Below the pieces are notes generated by a model that was not told the DNA's origin, made no database searches, and was given only the letters and a program-made list of their open reading frames with translations. The position numbers were made by a program, and so were the translations under genes. From NCBI GenBank assembly GCA_002449765.1, contig DJXN01000005.1:55234-119233 (forward strand): a DNA stretch of 64,000 bases, given 5' to 3'. Origin of the DNA: Fibrobacter sp. UBA7003. GTDB lineage: Bacteria; Fibrobacterota; Fibrobacteria; Fibrobacterales; Fibrobacteraceae. Position 1 is the stretch's first letter. Every line of letters starts with the position of its first letter. Positions 25,704-33,818 of this stretch are shown in pieces.

Positions 25704-26846
25704 CTACAGCCTAAACGAACGGGAAAGCATCAGACAAGCTACGCCGCCATAAATAATATGGCTTATCCAGGCCGCCAGAAACGGCGTCAAGGCACCATTT
25801 TCGCCCATCTTCAGCCCAATCCGTTCAAGGATATAATAGCTAAAAACGAGCAAAAGGCCAACACCGAACTTCTGGGAAAGCCCCCCAGAGCGGCTATAAC
25901 GATGGCAGAGCGCCGCCCCGATCAAAAGGACAATCAGGTTCATCCAGTGCGCAGAGAGCTTGAAATGGAGCGCAGTCTCCATGACCCGGGTGTCTTCGCC
26001 CGAGCGCTTGAGCACCTCGATGCGCTGCTTGACCATTTTCGAATCCATCTCGTCGGAAACCTGGCGTTCGTTAATCAAGTCCTCAGGCCGAGTAAACACC
26101 TTTCCCCGCATCTTCTCGCGCACAAGGGGCATGACCGTCACAGTGCCGTCCTTGTTGAAGATGCGCTTCATGCCGCGTTCGAACATCCAGTACGACTCGT
26201 CCGAAAAAGTCTTCATCACGCTGTCGCGGGCGGCACTGTCGAGGGATGCCGTATCCGGCTCCACCCAGCGGACCGTCTTGGCGTCGTAACGTTCCACTAG
26301 CCTTCCCTGCTCGCGCAAGAGCAGCACCACGTCGCGCCCCGTCCTGGATTTCCCCGAATAGAACTTGAAAAACCAGCTCGCACGCTCACTGTCGATAAAG
26401 GTAAAATCGTTCTTTTCCTTGATGCGCGGGTTCTTCTTTTTCTGCGCATTCGTCTCCATGATTTCCAGGCGTTTGTGGTTTGCATCGGGAAGCCAGAGTT
26501 CGCTCATCTCGTAGGAACCGACCGAAGCGAGAACGCCCAGAAAGAAAATGGGGAATAGGGTCTTGAGAGGGCTCTGCCCGGAGCTCTGCATAGCACTCAT
26601 CTCGAGGTGCCGAGCCATGTTGCCCACCGAAGCGAGCACCGCAATAAAAAGCGACACCGGGGTAATGAGATAGAGCATGTACGGAATGTAGCTCACATAG
26701 TAATCGACAGCATCCTTCGTATCGCGCGCAAGCCACGTCTTGATGTTTCCGACAAAGTCGATGACCGCGAACATGAAGATGGCCCCGATCGTCACGATAA
26801 GGAACATCTTTAAAAAATTCCAGACAAGGTAACGAGAGAATTTCAC
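25704..26846 (-). CDS. lptG: LptF/LptG family lipopolysaccharide-export permease (LptG-like)
   Basis: 380 residues from a GTG start at 26846 that overlaps the TGA of the upstream permease gene (GTGA). The frame is open further back, but inside the upstream gene. Membrane helices lie near the N-terminus (FLKMFLIVTIGAIFMFAVIDF and two more) and three near the C-terminus (LNLIVLLIGAALCHRYS, then FSYYILERIGLKMG), with a periplasmic beta-jellyroll between, the YjgP/YjgQ layout. Together with LptF and LptB it moves LPS from the inner membrane toward the Lpt bridge. LptF versus LptG is assigned by gene order. Confidence 0.82.
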   Translation of the reverse strand: MKFSRYLVWNFLKMFLIVTIGAIFMFAVIDFVGNIKTWLARDTKDAVDYYVSYIPYMLYLITPVSLFIAVLASVGNMARHLEMSAMQSSGQSPLKTLFPIFFLGVLASVGSYEMSELWLPDANHKRLEIMETNAQKKKNPRIKEKNDFTFIDSERASWFFKFYSGKSRTGRDVVLLLREQGRLVERYDAKTVRWVEPDTASLDSAARDSVMKTFSDESYWMFERGMKRIFNKDGTVTVMPLVREKMRGKVFTRPEDLINERQVSDEMDSKMVKQRIEVLKRSGEDTRVMETALHFKLSAHWMNLIVLLIGAALCHRYSRSGGLSQKFGVGLLLVFSYYILERIGLKMGENGALTPFLAAWISHIIYGGVACLMLSRSFRL

Positions 26847-28243
26847 GCATGCCCCCTGCCGATAGAACGGAACCAGCGACCGATGGCACGCATCGCCCTG
26901 AAAAATTTCGAATCCCCCGTAAAGCGGTCCCGGACCATCGCGATGGTAATGAACACGCCGAACGCCCCAATAATCATGTTGGAAGACCACATGGCAAGTT
27001 CCGGCGAGATGATGAGTCGGTCAGCCAGGTTCTCCCCGCCGATAAGGCAAATCCAGTAGATGACGAAAAAGGCAAGGCTGTAGATGATTCCCGTGCCAAT
27101 GCCACCCTTGCGCGCCATAATCCCGAGCGGCGCCCCGATCAGAATAAAGATAAAGCAGGCAAAGGAAGTGCTGAACTTCTTGTGGATTTCGACAAGGTAT
27201 TGCGCCTCGCGCTTTTTTTCGGATTCCATGCGCCCCCAGAGGCGTTCTGTCGTGCGGAGTGCGCTGATTTCCTGAAGACGCATCTTCTGTAGCGACCGCC
27301 GGGCTTGGACCGAATCAAGTTCGGCAATTCCTTCCGCATCCGCCGGGAGAATACTATCACCCAACACGGAAGCCTTCGCATCTGCAAGAGTGGATAGTCT
27401 GACTTTCATGGCCTGTTGCGAGACCGTATCATACTTCGCGCGAGCCTCGTTCACCACGTCCATCATCATTTCGACAGGCATCTCGCGGTCGCTCCTATAG
27501 CTGCGGCTACGGCGTTCCAGACGCTCATCTACATTCTGCATGGCGAGGTCCTGCGAAAAGAACCGGATGCGGAAGTAGTTTTCGGGCTTATCAGGGTCCA
27601 CGATATGCGTCTCGCCACTGCGCAAACGGAACATGAGCGTCGCCCCGTTATCCACGTAGTCCAGCGTCGCACTGTCGGCATAGACCACGCGCGGAGGGCC
27701 CTTGCGTTCCATCTCGTACACCTGGATTCCGTAAAGCACACCCGAAACCGGGTCGATGCGGTTCACCCAGAGCTGCACGTCGGGAAACTGCGTAATCAGG
27801 CGCCCGGCATCGACAAACACGTGCGGTTTCTTGCGCGAAATGGCATTCATCAGTTCCACCGAACGGTGATTCGCCTCGGGCAGCACCCAGTTGTTGAACA
27901 GCACCATCAGAACCGAAAGGAGCATCGCGACAAGCATCACCGGACGCATCAGGGACAAGGGCGAGACTCCCGCCGCCTTTACCGCCGTAATCTCGTGGTC
28001 GCCAGAAAGGCGCCCGAAGGCCATAAGACACGCAACAAGCACGGCCATCGGGATCGAGAGCGAAAGCATCCAGGCGAGGTTCAACGCAAAAATTTCAAGG
28101 ACAGTCGATGCGGGCAGTCCCTTGGACAGGACGTTGTCCAGAATTTTCACGAGAAAATCGACGACAAACAAAAACGTTATGCCGAAAAGCGCCGCCATAA
28201 AGGGGCCAATGAGTTCTTTCAACACATAACGGACTAGAATCAT
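26843..28243 (-). CDS. lptF: LptF/LptG family lipopolysaccharide-export permease (LptF-like)
   Basis: 466 residues from the ATG at 28243 (MILVRYVLKELIGPF). An open frame runs further upstream, but it would overlap the divergent bamD-like gene and adds no plausible N-terminus. Three N-terminal helices include SLSIPMAVLVACLMAFG, then EITAVKAAGVSPLSL, the coupling-helix segment typical of YjgP/YjgQ permeases. A long periplasmic domain and three C-terminal helices follow (FIFILIGAPLGIMARKGG). First gene of the lptF-lptG-diguanylate cyclase-symporter run. Confidence 0.85.
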   Translation of the reverse strand: MILVRYVLKELIGPFMAALFGITFLFVVDFLVKILDNVLSKGLPASTVLEIFALNLAWMLSLSIPMAVLVACLMAFGRLSGDHEITAVKAAGVSPLSLMRPVMLVAMLLSVLMVLFNNWVLPEANHRSVELMNAISRKKPHVFVDAGRLITQFPDVQLWVNRIDPVSGVLYGIQVYEMERKGPPRVVYADSATLDYVDNGATLMFRLRSGETHIVDPDKPENYFRIRFFSQDLAMQNVDERLERRSRSYRSDREMPVEMMMDVVNEARAKYDTVSQQAMKVRLSTLADAKASVLGDSILPADAEGIAELDSVQARRSLQKMRLQEISALRTTERLWGRMESEKKREAQYLVEIHKKFSTSFACFIFILIGAPLGIMARKGGIGTGIIYSLAFFVIYWICLIGGENLADRLIISPELAMWSSNMIIGAFGVFITIAMVRDRFTGDSKFFRAMRAIGRWFRSIGRGHA

Positions 28244-28307
28244 TTTTCTTTTCGGTAATATTTTTCTACTTTGATAAGCGAAAGTTAGAATTAACCAAAG
28301 AAAAAGA

Positions 28308-29162
28308 ATGAACCACATCGCAAAGACAGCCCTGTTCTCAAGCATTTTTTTCGCATTGACCCTCTTTAGCGGCTGCGCATCGTCCGATGGCGCAAAGAAA
28401 ACACACACGCAATTCTGCAAGGAAAAGTTCGACAAGGCCGAGGAGCTCTTCAAGAAAGAGAAATACGGACGCGTCATAGACAAACTTGAAGAAATCATGA
28501 GCTATTGCGCAGGGACTGGCTACCTGGAACAGACGTCCTTCCTTCTCGCCGAAAGCTACTTCAATCTGGAAGAATGGATCGACGCCCGCGGAGAGTACGG
28601 AAGCTTCATCACGAACTTCCCCGGATCCCCCTTCGTGGAGACAGCCGAATTCAAGAAGGCGATTGCTTCGTTCAACATGGAATTCCGCGTGAGCCGCGAC
28701 GAGGCGAACACCACCATCGCAATGAAGGATTTCGAGCGCTACCTGTCGAACCACCCGGATACGCCGCTCCGCGACTCCATCAACTACTACTACGGGCTCC
28801 TCATCGAACGCCTTGCCGAAAAAGAATTCCAGACTGCGCGCCTCTACCTGCGCATGGACAAGCCTCAGGCAGCCGTCATCTACTTCAAGGAATTCCTCGA
28901 GACATACCAACAGTCCAAGAGGCGCAAGGAAGCGCTCTTCCTCACCTCGCAGGCCTATACCGACCTCGACCAGTTCGAGACCGCCCGCGAATACCTCGCT
29001 CTTGCCAAGGAAGAACTCAAAGAAGACGACAAGGACGGGCAAAAACTCCTCGCGAAGACCGAGAAGAAAATCGCAAAGGCCGAGAAGAATTTTGAAAAGC
29101 GCATGAAGAAGGATTCCGAGAAGAAACGCATCCAGAAAGAAGAGAAGACCCTTTTCTACTAG
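28308..29162 (+). CDS. bamD: BamD/YfiO-like outer-membrane assembly lipoprotein
   Basis: 284 residues. The signal peptide ends in a lipobox, LFSGCA, giving a lipidated Cys near residue 23. TPR-like helical repeats follow (about 35-245): CKEKFDKAEELFKKEKYGRVIDKLEEI, then LLAESYFNLEEWIDARGEYGSFITNFPGSP and SHPDTPLRDS-type turns, the BamD pattern. The C-terminal about 40 residues are a Lys/Glu coiled coil. BamD works with BamA to insert beta-barrel proteins in the outer membrane. It diverges from lptF and is followed 27 nt later by an outer-membrane protein gene. Confidence 0.85.
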   Translation: MNHIAKTALFSSIFFALTLFSGCASSDGAKKTHTQFCKEKFDKAEELFKKEKYGRVIDKLEEIMSYCAGTGYLEQTSFLLAESYFNLEEWIDARGEYGSFITNFPGSPFVETAEFKKAIASFNMEFRVSRDEANTTIAMKDFERYLSNHPDTPLRDSINYYYGLLIERLAEKEFQTARLYLRMDKPQAAVIYFKEFLETYQQSKRRKEALFLTSQAYTDLDQFETAREYLALAKEELKEDDKDGQKLLAKTEKKIAKAEKNFEKRMKKDSEKKRIQKEEKTLFY

Positions 29163-29189
29163 CGATTCGCCAGGCGCCCGGTGGTTGGC

Positions 29190-30176
29190 ATGAAGAACTT
29201 CCTGAAGATACTGTTCGCACTCCTCATCGTCTCGACGGCCTATGCCGACGAGGAAGTGAGGGTCGAGCACGACAACTCGCGCCTTTCCATATTCATGCAG
29301 CCAGCGATTTCGTTCCTGAGTTTCGACGAACGTGAATACTTCCAAAAGGCCATCGACACCATCTACGCCGACTTCAGGGCGCAGGCCGTCGACAAGGAAG
29401 AATCGCTCAGCGTCGCAAAGCAAAACTTCCAGAAGGTCAACTTCTGCTTCCCCGTCATGGGTGGCATCCAGTTCCAGGTGCACAAGGACCACTTCCTGAG
29501 TGCCGGAATCGGATTCATCTACGACAAGGAATCCGTCGTGCTTACCGACCGCAAGAACAAGGCGCACAACTATAGCTACACAATCCAGGGCGTGCCCATG
29601 TTCCTCGAATACAGGCTCGCCATTCCCACAAGCCTCATCACGCTTTCGAACGGTTCGCTCTTCAGCATCGGAGTCCGGTGGTACTGGACACTTCCCGGCA
29701 CCGAGATCTACACCACCTGGGGCAAGCTCGAAGCAGAAAACAGCCCGTTGGGTGCCGGGTTCGGAGTAAGTCTCGGCTACCTGGTCACCAGTTGGAACGG
29801 ATTCAACATCTACGGAGACATCGGGTTCAGTTCCATCTCCGTCGAATCCAAGGAGCGCTTTGCCGACATCGTCCCCGACGGCCCCGAAGAAAAGGCCAAG
29901 TGGAACATCGGCGGGCTGCAGCTGCAGATACGCGTGAGCTTCGGGCTGTGGAACTACCCCAAGGAAGCACTCATGCCGAAGAGCGGAACCGAAAGCGAAA
30001 CGGCACCGGCAATTCCTGCCGAAAGCACTCCCGCACAAGGGAACGCGGCCGCGGCCGACCCGACTGGCGAAGGGACGGGCACCTCCGAATCAACGACGGC
30101 CAAGGAGCCTGCGGCCGAAGCCCCCAGCGCTCAGGAACCAGAACAACCCGCAAGCGAAAAAGCAAAGGCGGAATAA
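29190..30176 (+). CDS. Predicted outer-membrane beta-barrel protein
   Basis: 328 residues from the ATG at 29190; a GTG three codons earlier is possible. The signal peptide ends TAYA (about residue 19). Alternating hydrophobic strands with aromatic ends (for example FSIGVRWYWTLPG, GVSLGYLVTSWNGFNIYGDIGFSSISV) fit a small beta-barrel. The last about 70 residues are low complexity, rich in Ala, Pro, Glu and Ser, and probably disordered. It sits between bamD and the PHP gene on one strand, with the next start directly following its stop (TAAATG). No family name recognised. Confidence 0.7.
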   Translation: MKNFLKILFALLIVSTAYADEEVRVEHDNSRLSIFMQPAISFLSFDEREYFQKAIDTIYADFRAQAVDKEESLSVAKQNFQKVNFCFPVMGGIQFQVHKDHFLSAGIGFIYDKESVVLTDRKNKAHNYSYTIQGVPMFLEYRLAIPTSLITLSNGSLFSIGVRWYWTLPGTEIYTTWGKLEAENSPLGAGFGVSLGYLVTSWNGFNIYGDIGFSSISVESKERFADIVPDGPEEKAKWNIGGLQLQIRVSFGLWNYPKEALMPKSGTESETAPAIPAESTPAQGNAAAADPTGEGTGTSESTTAKEPAAEAPSAQEPEQPASEKAKAE

Positions 30177-31754
30177 ATGAGTTTCTGGCCGGGGGAAAAA
30201 CTGCGTTACGCCGAAACGCACTTCAAGTTCAGGCTTCCGTGGTCACTTCTATACAGGCCGTGGCCCGAAATCATCGTAGACGCGCCGTTCCAGTTTATAC
30301 CCGGCGAAGAGCCAACCCTATGGATTGTCGTGCGTGATGCGCACCGGTTCCCGACGCTTATCGAGAAAGCGGAAATCAATGGCAAGAACTTTGATTTAAA
30401 CATTCAGGCGGAAGAACAATTCGGCTTTTACCCTATCAAGCTTGGGCACCTGGAAGCGGGCGTTCATGAACTGAACTGCAGGATTTATGCAAAAAGAACC
30501 AGCGAAGATGGGAAAAGTTGCGCGACCAAGATTTTCAACCGCTGGAACTACCCCGGATTAAAGCCCAAGCCGCTCAAAATTCACGTACTCGCGGAACAGC
30601 CCCCGAAGGCACCCGGATTTGTCGCCGGCGAGATGCACTGCCACACGCGATTCTCCTGCGACCACGTGGAACACGGAGCATCCCCTGCCGTATTGCAACA
30701 GGCGGCAAAGGCAGTCGGGCTTGATTTCGTAAGCTGCACCGACCACGCCTACGATTTCGCATTCACTGAAGAAGACTACACGAAGGAAGCGCCATCGCCC
30801 GCGCCCAGGTTCCAGGCACTGCGCGACGAGATTGCGTCGCTTCCTGCCGGCGAAGGCATGCCCCTCCTGCTCGCGGGCGAAGAAGTTTCCGCAGGCAACA
30901 GCAAGGGTGAAAACGTCCACATGCTCGCCTTCGCGCCCGACAGCTACCTGCCCGGCCTCGGCGACTGCGGCCGCAACTGGCTCGAGAACAAGCCCACGTT
31001 CAAAATTCCGAAACTCCTGGAAATGACCGAAGCGCACTGCTTCGCGGCGCACCCAATGCAGCCCATGGGACTGCTCGAAAAGTTCATCTTCCGGCGCGGT
31101 TACTGGAGTCACAAGGACCTGAACCTCGAAGCTCGCCACAAGATTCGCGGAATCCAGTTCTGGAACGGCATCCGCGACGAAGGATTCAAACTCGGACGCC
31201 AATGGTGGATCGAGGAACTCGGCAAGGGAAACTACCTACTCCCTATCGGCGGCAACGACGCGCACGGCGACCTGAATGACACCACCTCCGTCGCGACCCC
31301 GCTATTCACATTGCGCCACACCCGCGACCATATCTTCGGCAAGGTGCGGACAGTCGTGAAAGAAGATCCCCGGTCGGAGCCGGGGATGACAAAAACGCAA
31401 CTCACGCGCGAGGCGCTGACCGCAGCCTTCGCAGGCGACAACTGCTACATCACCGACGGGCCCGCGCTCTGGTGGGAACGCGCCGAAATCCACGGGAGCA
31501 AGGGAATCATCTTCCACGCCCGCAATACGGCCGACTTCGGCGGCGGATTCCGCTACATCCGCATTTTCGGACGCCGCAACCTGAGCAACGGCAAGCTCTC
31601 CCCGAACGAGGAAATCTGCAAGGAAAGCCTCGTCGCCGCCCGTGCGAACAGCGACATCGAAGTCTACTTCGACAACTTCGCCTATCTCCGCGCCGAATGT
31701 GAAACAGCCACCGGCAAGTTCGCACTCACGTCGGCGGCAAGGGCCGAAGGATAA
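30177..31754 (+). CDS. PHP-domain phosphoesterase
   Basis: 525 residues, soluble. An N-terminal beta domain (about 1-145) precedes a PHP domain beginning GEMHCHTRFSCDHVEHG (about 152) and continuing with DFVSCTDHAYDF and NDAHGDLND, the metal-binding His and Asp motifs of the polymerase-and-histidinol-phosphatase family. Members hydrolyse phosphoesters, including nucleotides and histidinol phosphate; the substrate here is unknown. Near residue 395 the segment EDPRSEPGMTKT is encoded by a genome repeat (GATCCCCGG ... CCGGGGATGAC, 31358-31388) that has slipped into the frame. Confidence 0.78.
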   Translation: MSFWPGEKLRYAETHFKFRLPWSLLYRPWPEIIVDAPFQFIPGEEPTLWIVVRDAHRFPTLIEKAEINGKNFDLNIQAEEQFGFYPIKLGHLEAGVHELNCRIYAKRTSEDGKSCATKIFNRWNYPGLKPKPLKIHVLAEQPPKAPGFVAGEMHCHTRFSCDHVEHGASPAVLQQAAKAVGLDFVSCTDHAYDFAFTEEDYTKEAPSPAPRFQALRDEIASLPAGEGMPLLLAGEEVSAGNSKGENVHMLAFAPDSYLPGLGDCGRNWLENKPTFKIPKLLEMTEAHCFAAHPMQPMGLLEKFIFRRGYWSHKDLNLEARHKIRGIQFWNGIRDEGFKLGRQWWIEELGKGNYLLPIGGNDAHGDLNDTTSVATPLFTLRHTRDHIFGKVRTVVKEDPRSEPGMTKTQLTREALTAAFAGDNCYITDGPALWWERAEIHGSKGIIFHARNTADFGGGFRYIRIFGRRNLSNGKLSPNEEICKESLVAARANSDIEVYFDNFAYLRAECETATGKFALTSAARAEG

Positions 31755-31766
31755 GGGGATCGCATC

Positions 31767-32831
31767 ATGCCTCGCTTGATGTCGCCACTGCGTCCGCGCT
31801 ACATGCGTTATCCCACGGACATCCCGCGGGAAGGCCTCCAGGTGCATCCGCTCCCCCGCGAAAACGATGCCGCACACGGCGATACCGCGACCCCGCAAGA
31901 CGCATTAAAAAACGCTTCCGGCAACCAGGCGCCAGACACGACAGCAGATACTTTCGAGGAGCCGCAGTACCCCGAAACGATTCGCATATCCGAAGGGACA
32001 TTCCGCCAAATCCGCGACTACAGCCTCGTGCTCCTTTCGCAGGGCATCACCCACCGCATCATGCGCTCCGAAGAGGGCCCGTTCCAGATTTTCATCCTAC
32101 CCGAAAACGAGGACCGCGCACGCCTGCAGCTCGCGCTCTACCGCAAGGAGAACCCTCCCCGAGAAGAGAACCCGCCGCTCCCCCTCACGCTGAGCCTGCA
32201 ACCCATCTGGGTTCTTCTTGTTCCTGTCGTCTGCACGCTTCTCGACTTTTCGGGCAAGGTCGCCCGCATGCATAGTCTCGGGCTTTCCGATGCCGACAAG
32301 GTGATGCACGGGCAGTGGTGGCGCACCATCACCGCGCTCACGCTGCACGCCGACGCGCGCCACATCGCATCGAACCTCGTGAGCGGCTACATCGTGCTCA
32401 CCCTCATGTCGTACCGCACGCCGCTCGCACGCATGGCCCCGTTCCTCGCCATCGCAAGCGCCGTCGCGAACTTCTTCGTCGCGTTCACCGTGCAGACGGA
32501 CTACCGCGCCCTCGGGTTCTCCACGTTCGTGTTCGCCGCCATCGGCGCGCTTTCCGTCATCGAATTCAGGCTCATGCCCAGGGAGACCCACGGCATGCTC
32601 CGGCGGTTCGCCCCCCTCTGCGGCGCCGCCTCGCTCGCCGTATTCCTCGGCATCGGCGAGAACGCCGACGTGCTGGGCCACGCCTACGGGTTTGTCGCGG
32701 GCGCGCTCTGCGGGTTCATCCCAAAGAAGAAGGCGCTCCACTGGGGAACGCCTGCCAAACTGGTCGACCTCGTGTGGGTCACTATCTATTTCGCGATTTT
32801 CGCTATCGGCTGGAAGTTCGCTCTAAGCTAA
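31767..32831 (+). CDS. Rhomboid-family intramembrane serine protease
   Basis: 354 residues. The N-terminal about 140 residues are soluble and resemble a GlpG-like N-terminal domain (QGITHRIMRSEEGPFQIFILPENEDRARLQLALY). Six membrane helices follow. LHADARHIASN gives the oxyanion His/Asn, the catalytic Ser is Ser252 in LGFSTFVFAA, and the catalytic His is His305 in LGHAYGF. It should cleave membrane proteins within the bilayer. The stop codon overlaps the stop of the convergent gene by three bases. Confidence 0.85.
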   Translation: MPRLMSPLRPRYMRYPTDIPREGLQVHPLPRENDAAHGDTATPQDALKNASGNQAPDTTADTFEEPQYPETIRISEGTFRQIRDYSLVLLSQGITHRIMRSEEGPFQIFILPENEDRARLQLALYRKENPPREENPPLPLTLSLQPIWVLLVPVVCTLLDFSGKVARMHSLGLSDADKVMHGQWWRTITALTLHADARHIASNLVSGYIVLTLMSYRTPLARMAPFLAIASAVANFFVAFTVQTDYRALGFSTFVFAAIGALSVIEFRLMPRETHGMLRRFAPLCGAASLAVFLGIGENADVLGHAYGFVAGALCGFIPKKKALHWGTPAKLVDLVWVTIYFAIFAIGWKFALS

Positions 32832-33514
32832 AGGCTTGCGAGGAACTTCTTCGCCTTGTCGGCATACATCGCATTGTCGCCGTAGACCTCGACGATGCGT
32901 TCGGCGGTATTCTTCGCCTTGTCGTTTGCACCCTGCTGCTGGTATACAAGCACGAGCTTCCACATGGCGTCGGCAACCATCGGGACCTGGTCAACCGGTT
33001 CTTCCTTCTGGAAGCGGTCTTCCTTGTCGCCAGTGCGCTTGCCGAACTCGGACACGTACTGTTCGAGCAGACCGGCAGCGGCAGTGTAGTCCGCCTTTTC
33101 AATCTTCACGGAAGCGAGACCGTGCAGGGCAGCCGAGCGGACCAAATCTACGGAACCCGCGTTATCGAGCGACTTCTGGAAAAGCGAGGCGGCGCCATCG
33201 AAATCACCCTTCTCATACTTGATATTTCCAGCGAAGAGGGCTGCCTTCGCAAGAGCGAGGCCGTCAATCTTGCCGGAATTAATCTGCGCCTCGAATTCGG
33301 CGAGGGCGGCATCCTTGTCGTTCGTGTAGAGGAGCGCCATTCCCTTGCCGAGAATTTCGGCCTGTTCGGCAGCAGCGGCCTTCTGGCTGTCCCTAAACTG
33401 GACAACGCCGGCCACAACGGCAAGGACAATCACCAGGGCCACGAGGACCTTGGTTCCGTGTTGGACAAAAAATTCCTTGATTTCAGAATTGCTCTGGTTA
33501 GATTCGTTAGCCAT
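32828..33514 (-). CDS. Membrane-anchored TPR-like protein, YfgM/BepA-helper type
   Basis: 228 residues from the ATG at 33514 (MANESNQSN), which follows GGAAG with a 6-nt spacer; the longer frame adds an implausible start. One N-terminal membrane helix (VLVALVIVLAVVAGVVQF, about 20-40) is followed by TPR-like helices (about 50-225) with AALFAGNIKYEKGDFDGAASLFQKSL. This is the layout of YfgM-like proteins, periplasmic chaperone-network partners of SecYEG. The assignment is by architecture. It converges with the rhomboid gene. Confidence 0.7.
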   Translation of the reverse strand: MANESNQSNSEIKEFFVQHGTKVLVALVIVLAVVAGVVQFRDSQKAAAAEQAEILGKGMALLYTNDKDAALAEFEAQINSGKIDGLALAKAALFAGNIKYEKGDFDGAASLFQKSLDNAGSVDLVRSAALHGLASVKIEKADYTAAAGLLEQYVSEFGKRTGDKEDRFQKEEPVDQVPMVADAMWKLVLVYQQQGANDKAKNTAERIVEVYGDNAMYADKAKKFLASL

Positions 33515-33591
33515 TTTCGACTTCCATTTTAAATTTAGTGACCCAAACATAGAAAAAATGGAAGACTTTGCCAACTCACACCAAACGCATC

Positions 33592-33620
33592 TTGACAAAA
33601 AAGGGGCCTATTGCTATTTT
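33592..33620 (+). promoter_or_regulatory. Promoter of tRNA-Thr
   Basis: TTGACA (33592-33597), a 17-nt spacer and TATTTT (33615-33620), 12 nt before the tRNA. Confidence 0.8.
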
Positions 33621-33632
33621 TGACCCCGCTAT

Positions 33633-33705
33633 GCCACTCTAGCTCAGCTGGTAGAGCAGCTGATTCGTAATCAGCAGGTCGGCAGTTCAAATCTGCTGGG
33701 TGGCT
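33633..33705 (+). tRNA. tRNA-Thr (CGT)
   Basis: 73 nt. Acceptor GCCACTC / GGGTGGC, D-loop AGCTGGTA, anticodon stem GCTGA / TCAGC with loop TTCGTAA (anticodon CGT), and T-arm GGCAG TTCAAAT CTGCT. CCA is not encoded. Confidence 0.95.
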
Positions 33706-33710
33706 CGAAA

Positions 33711-33745
33711 GCCCCGGTTTCTACAGGAAATCGGGGTTTTTCTTT
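33711..33745 (+). terminator. tRNA-Thr terminator
   Basis: GCCCCGGTTTC pairs with GAAATCGGGGT, followed by a T run. Confidence 0.8.
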
Positions 33746-33818
33746 TGCTCCGCCGGAAAAACCATTCATCGCCTCCCCTCTAACCAAAAAACGCTTTTTT
33801 TACTATCTTTGGCGCCCT

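Noticed and set aside
28244..28498. N-terminal extension of LptF
   Set aside because: The open frame would overlap the divergent bamD gene and lacks a family-like N-terminus.
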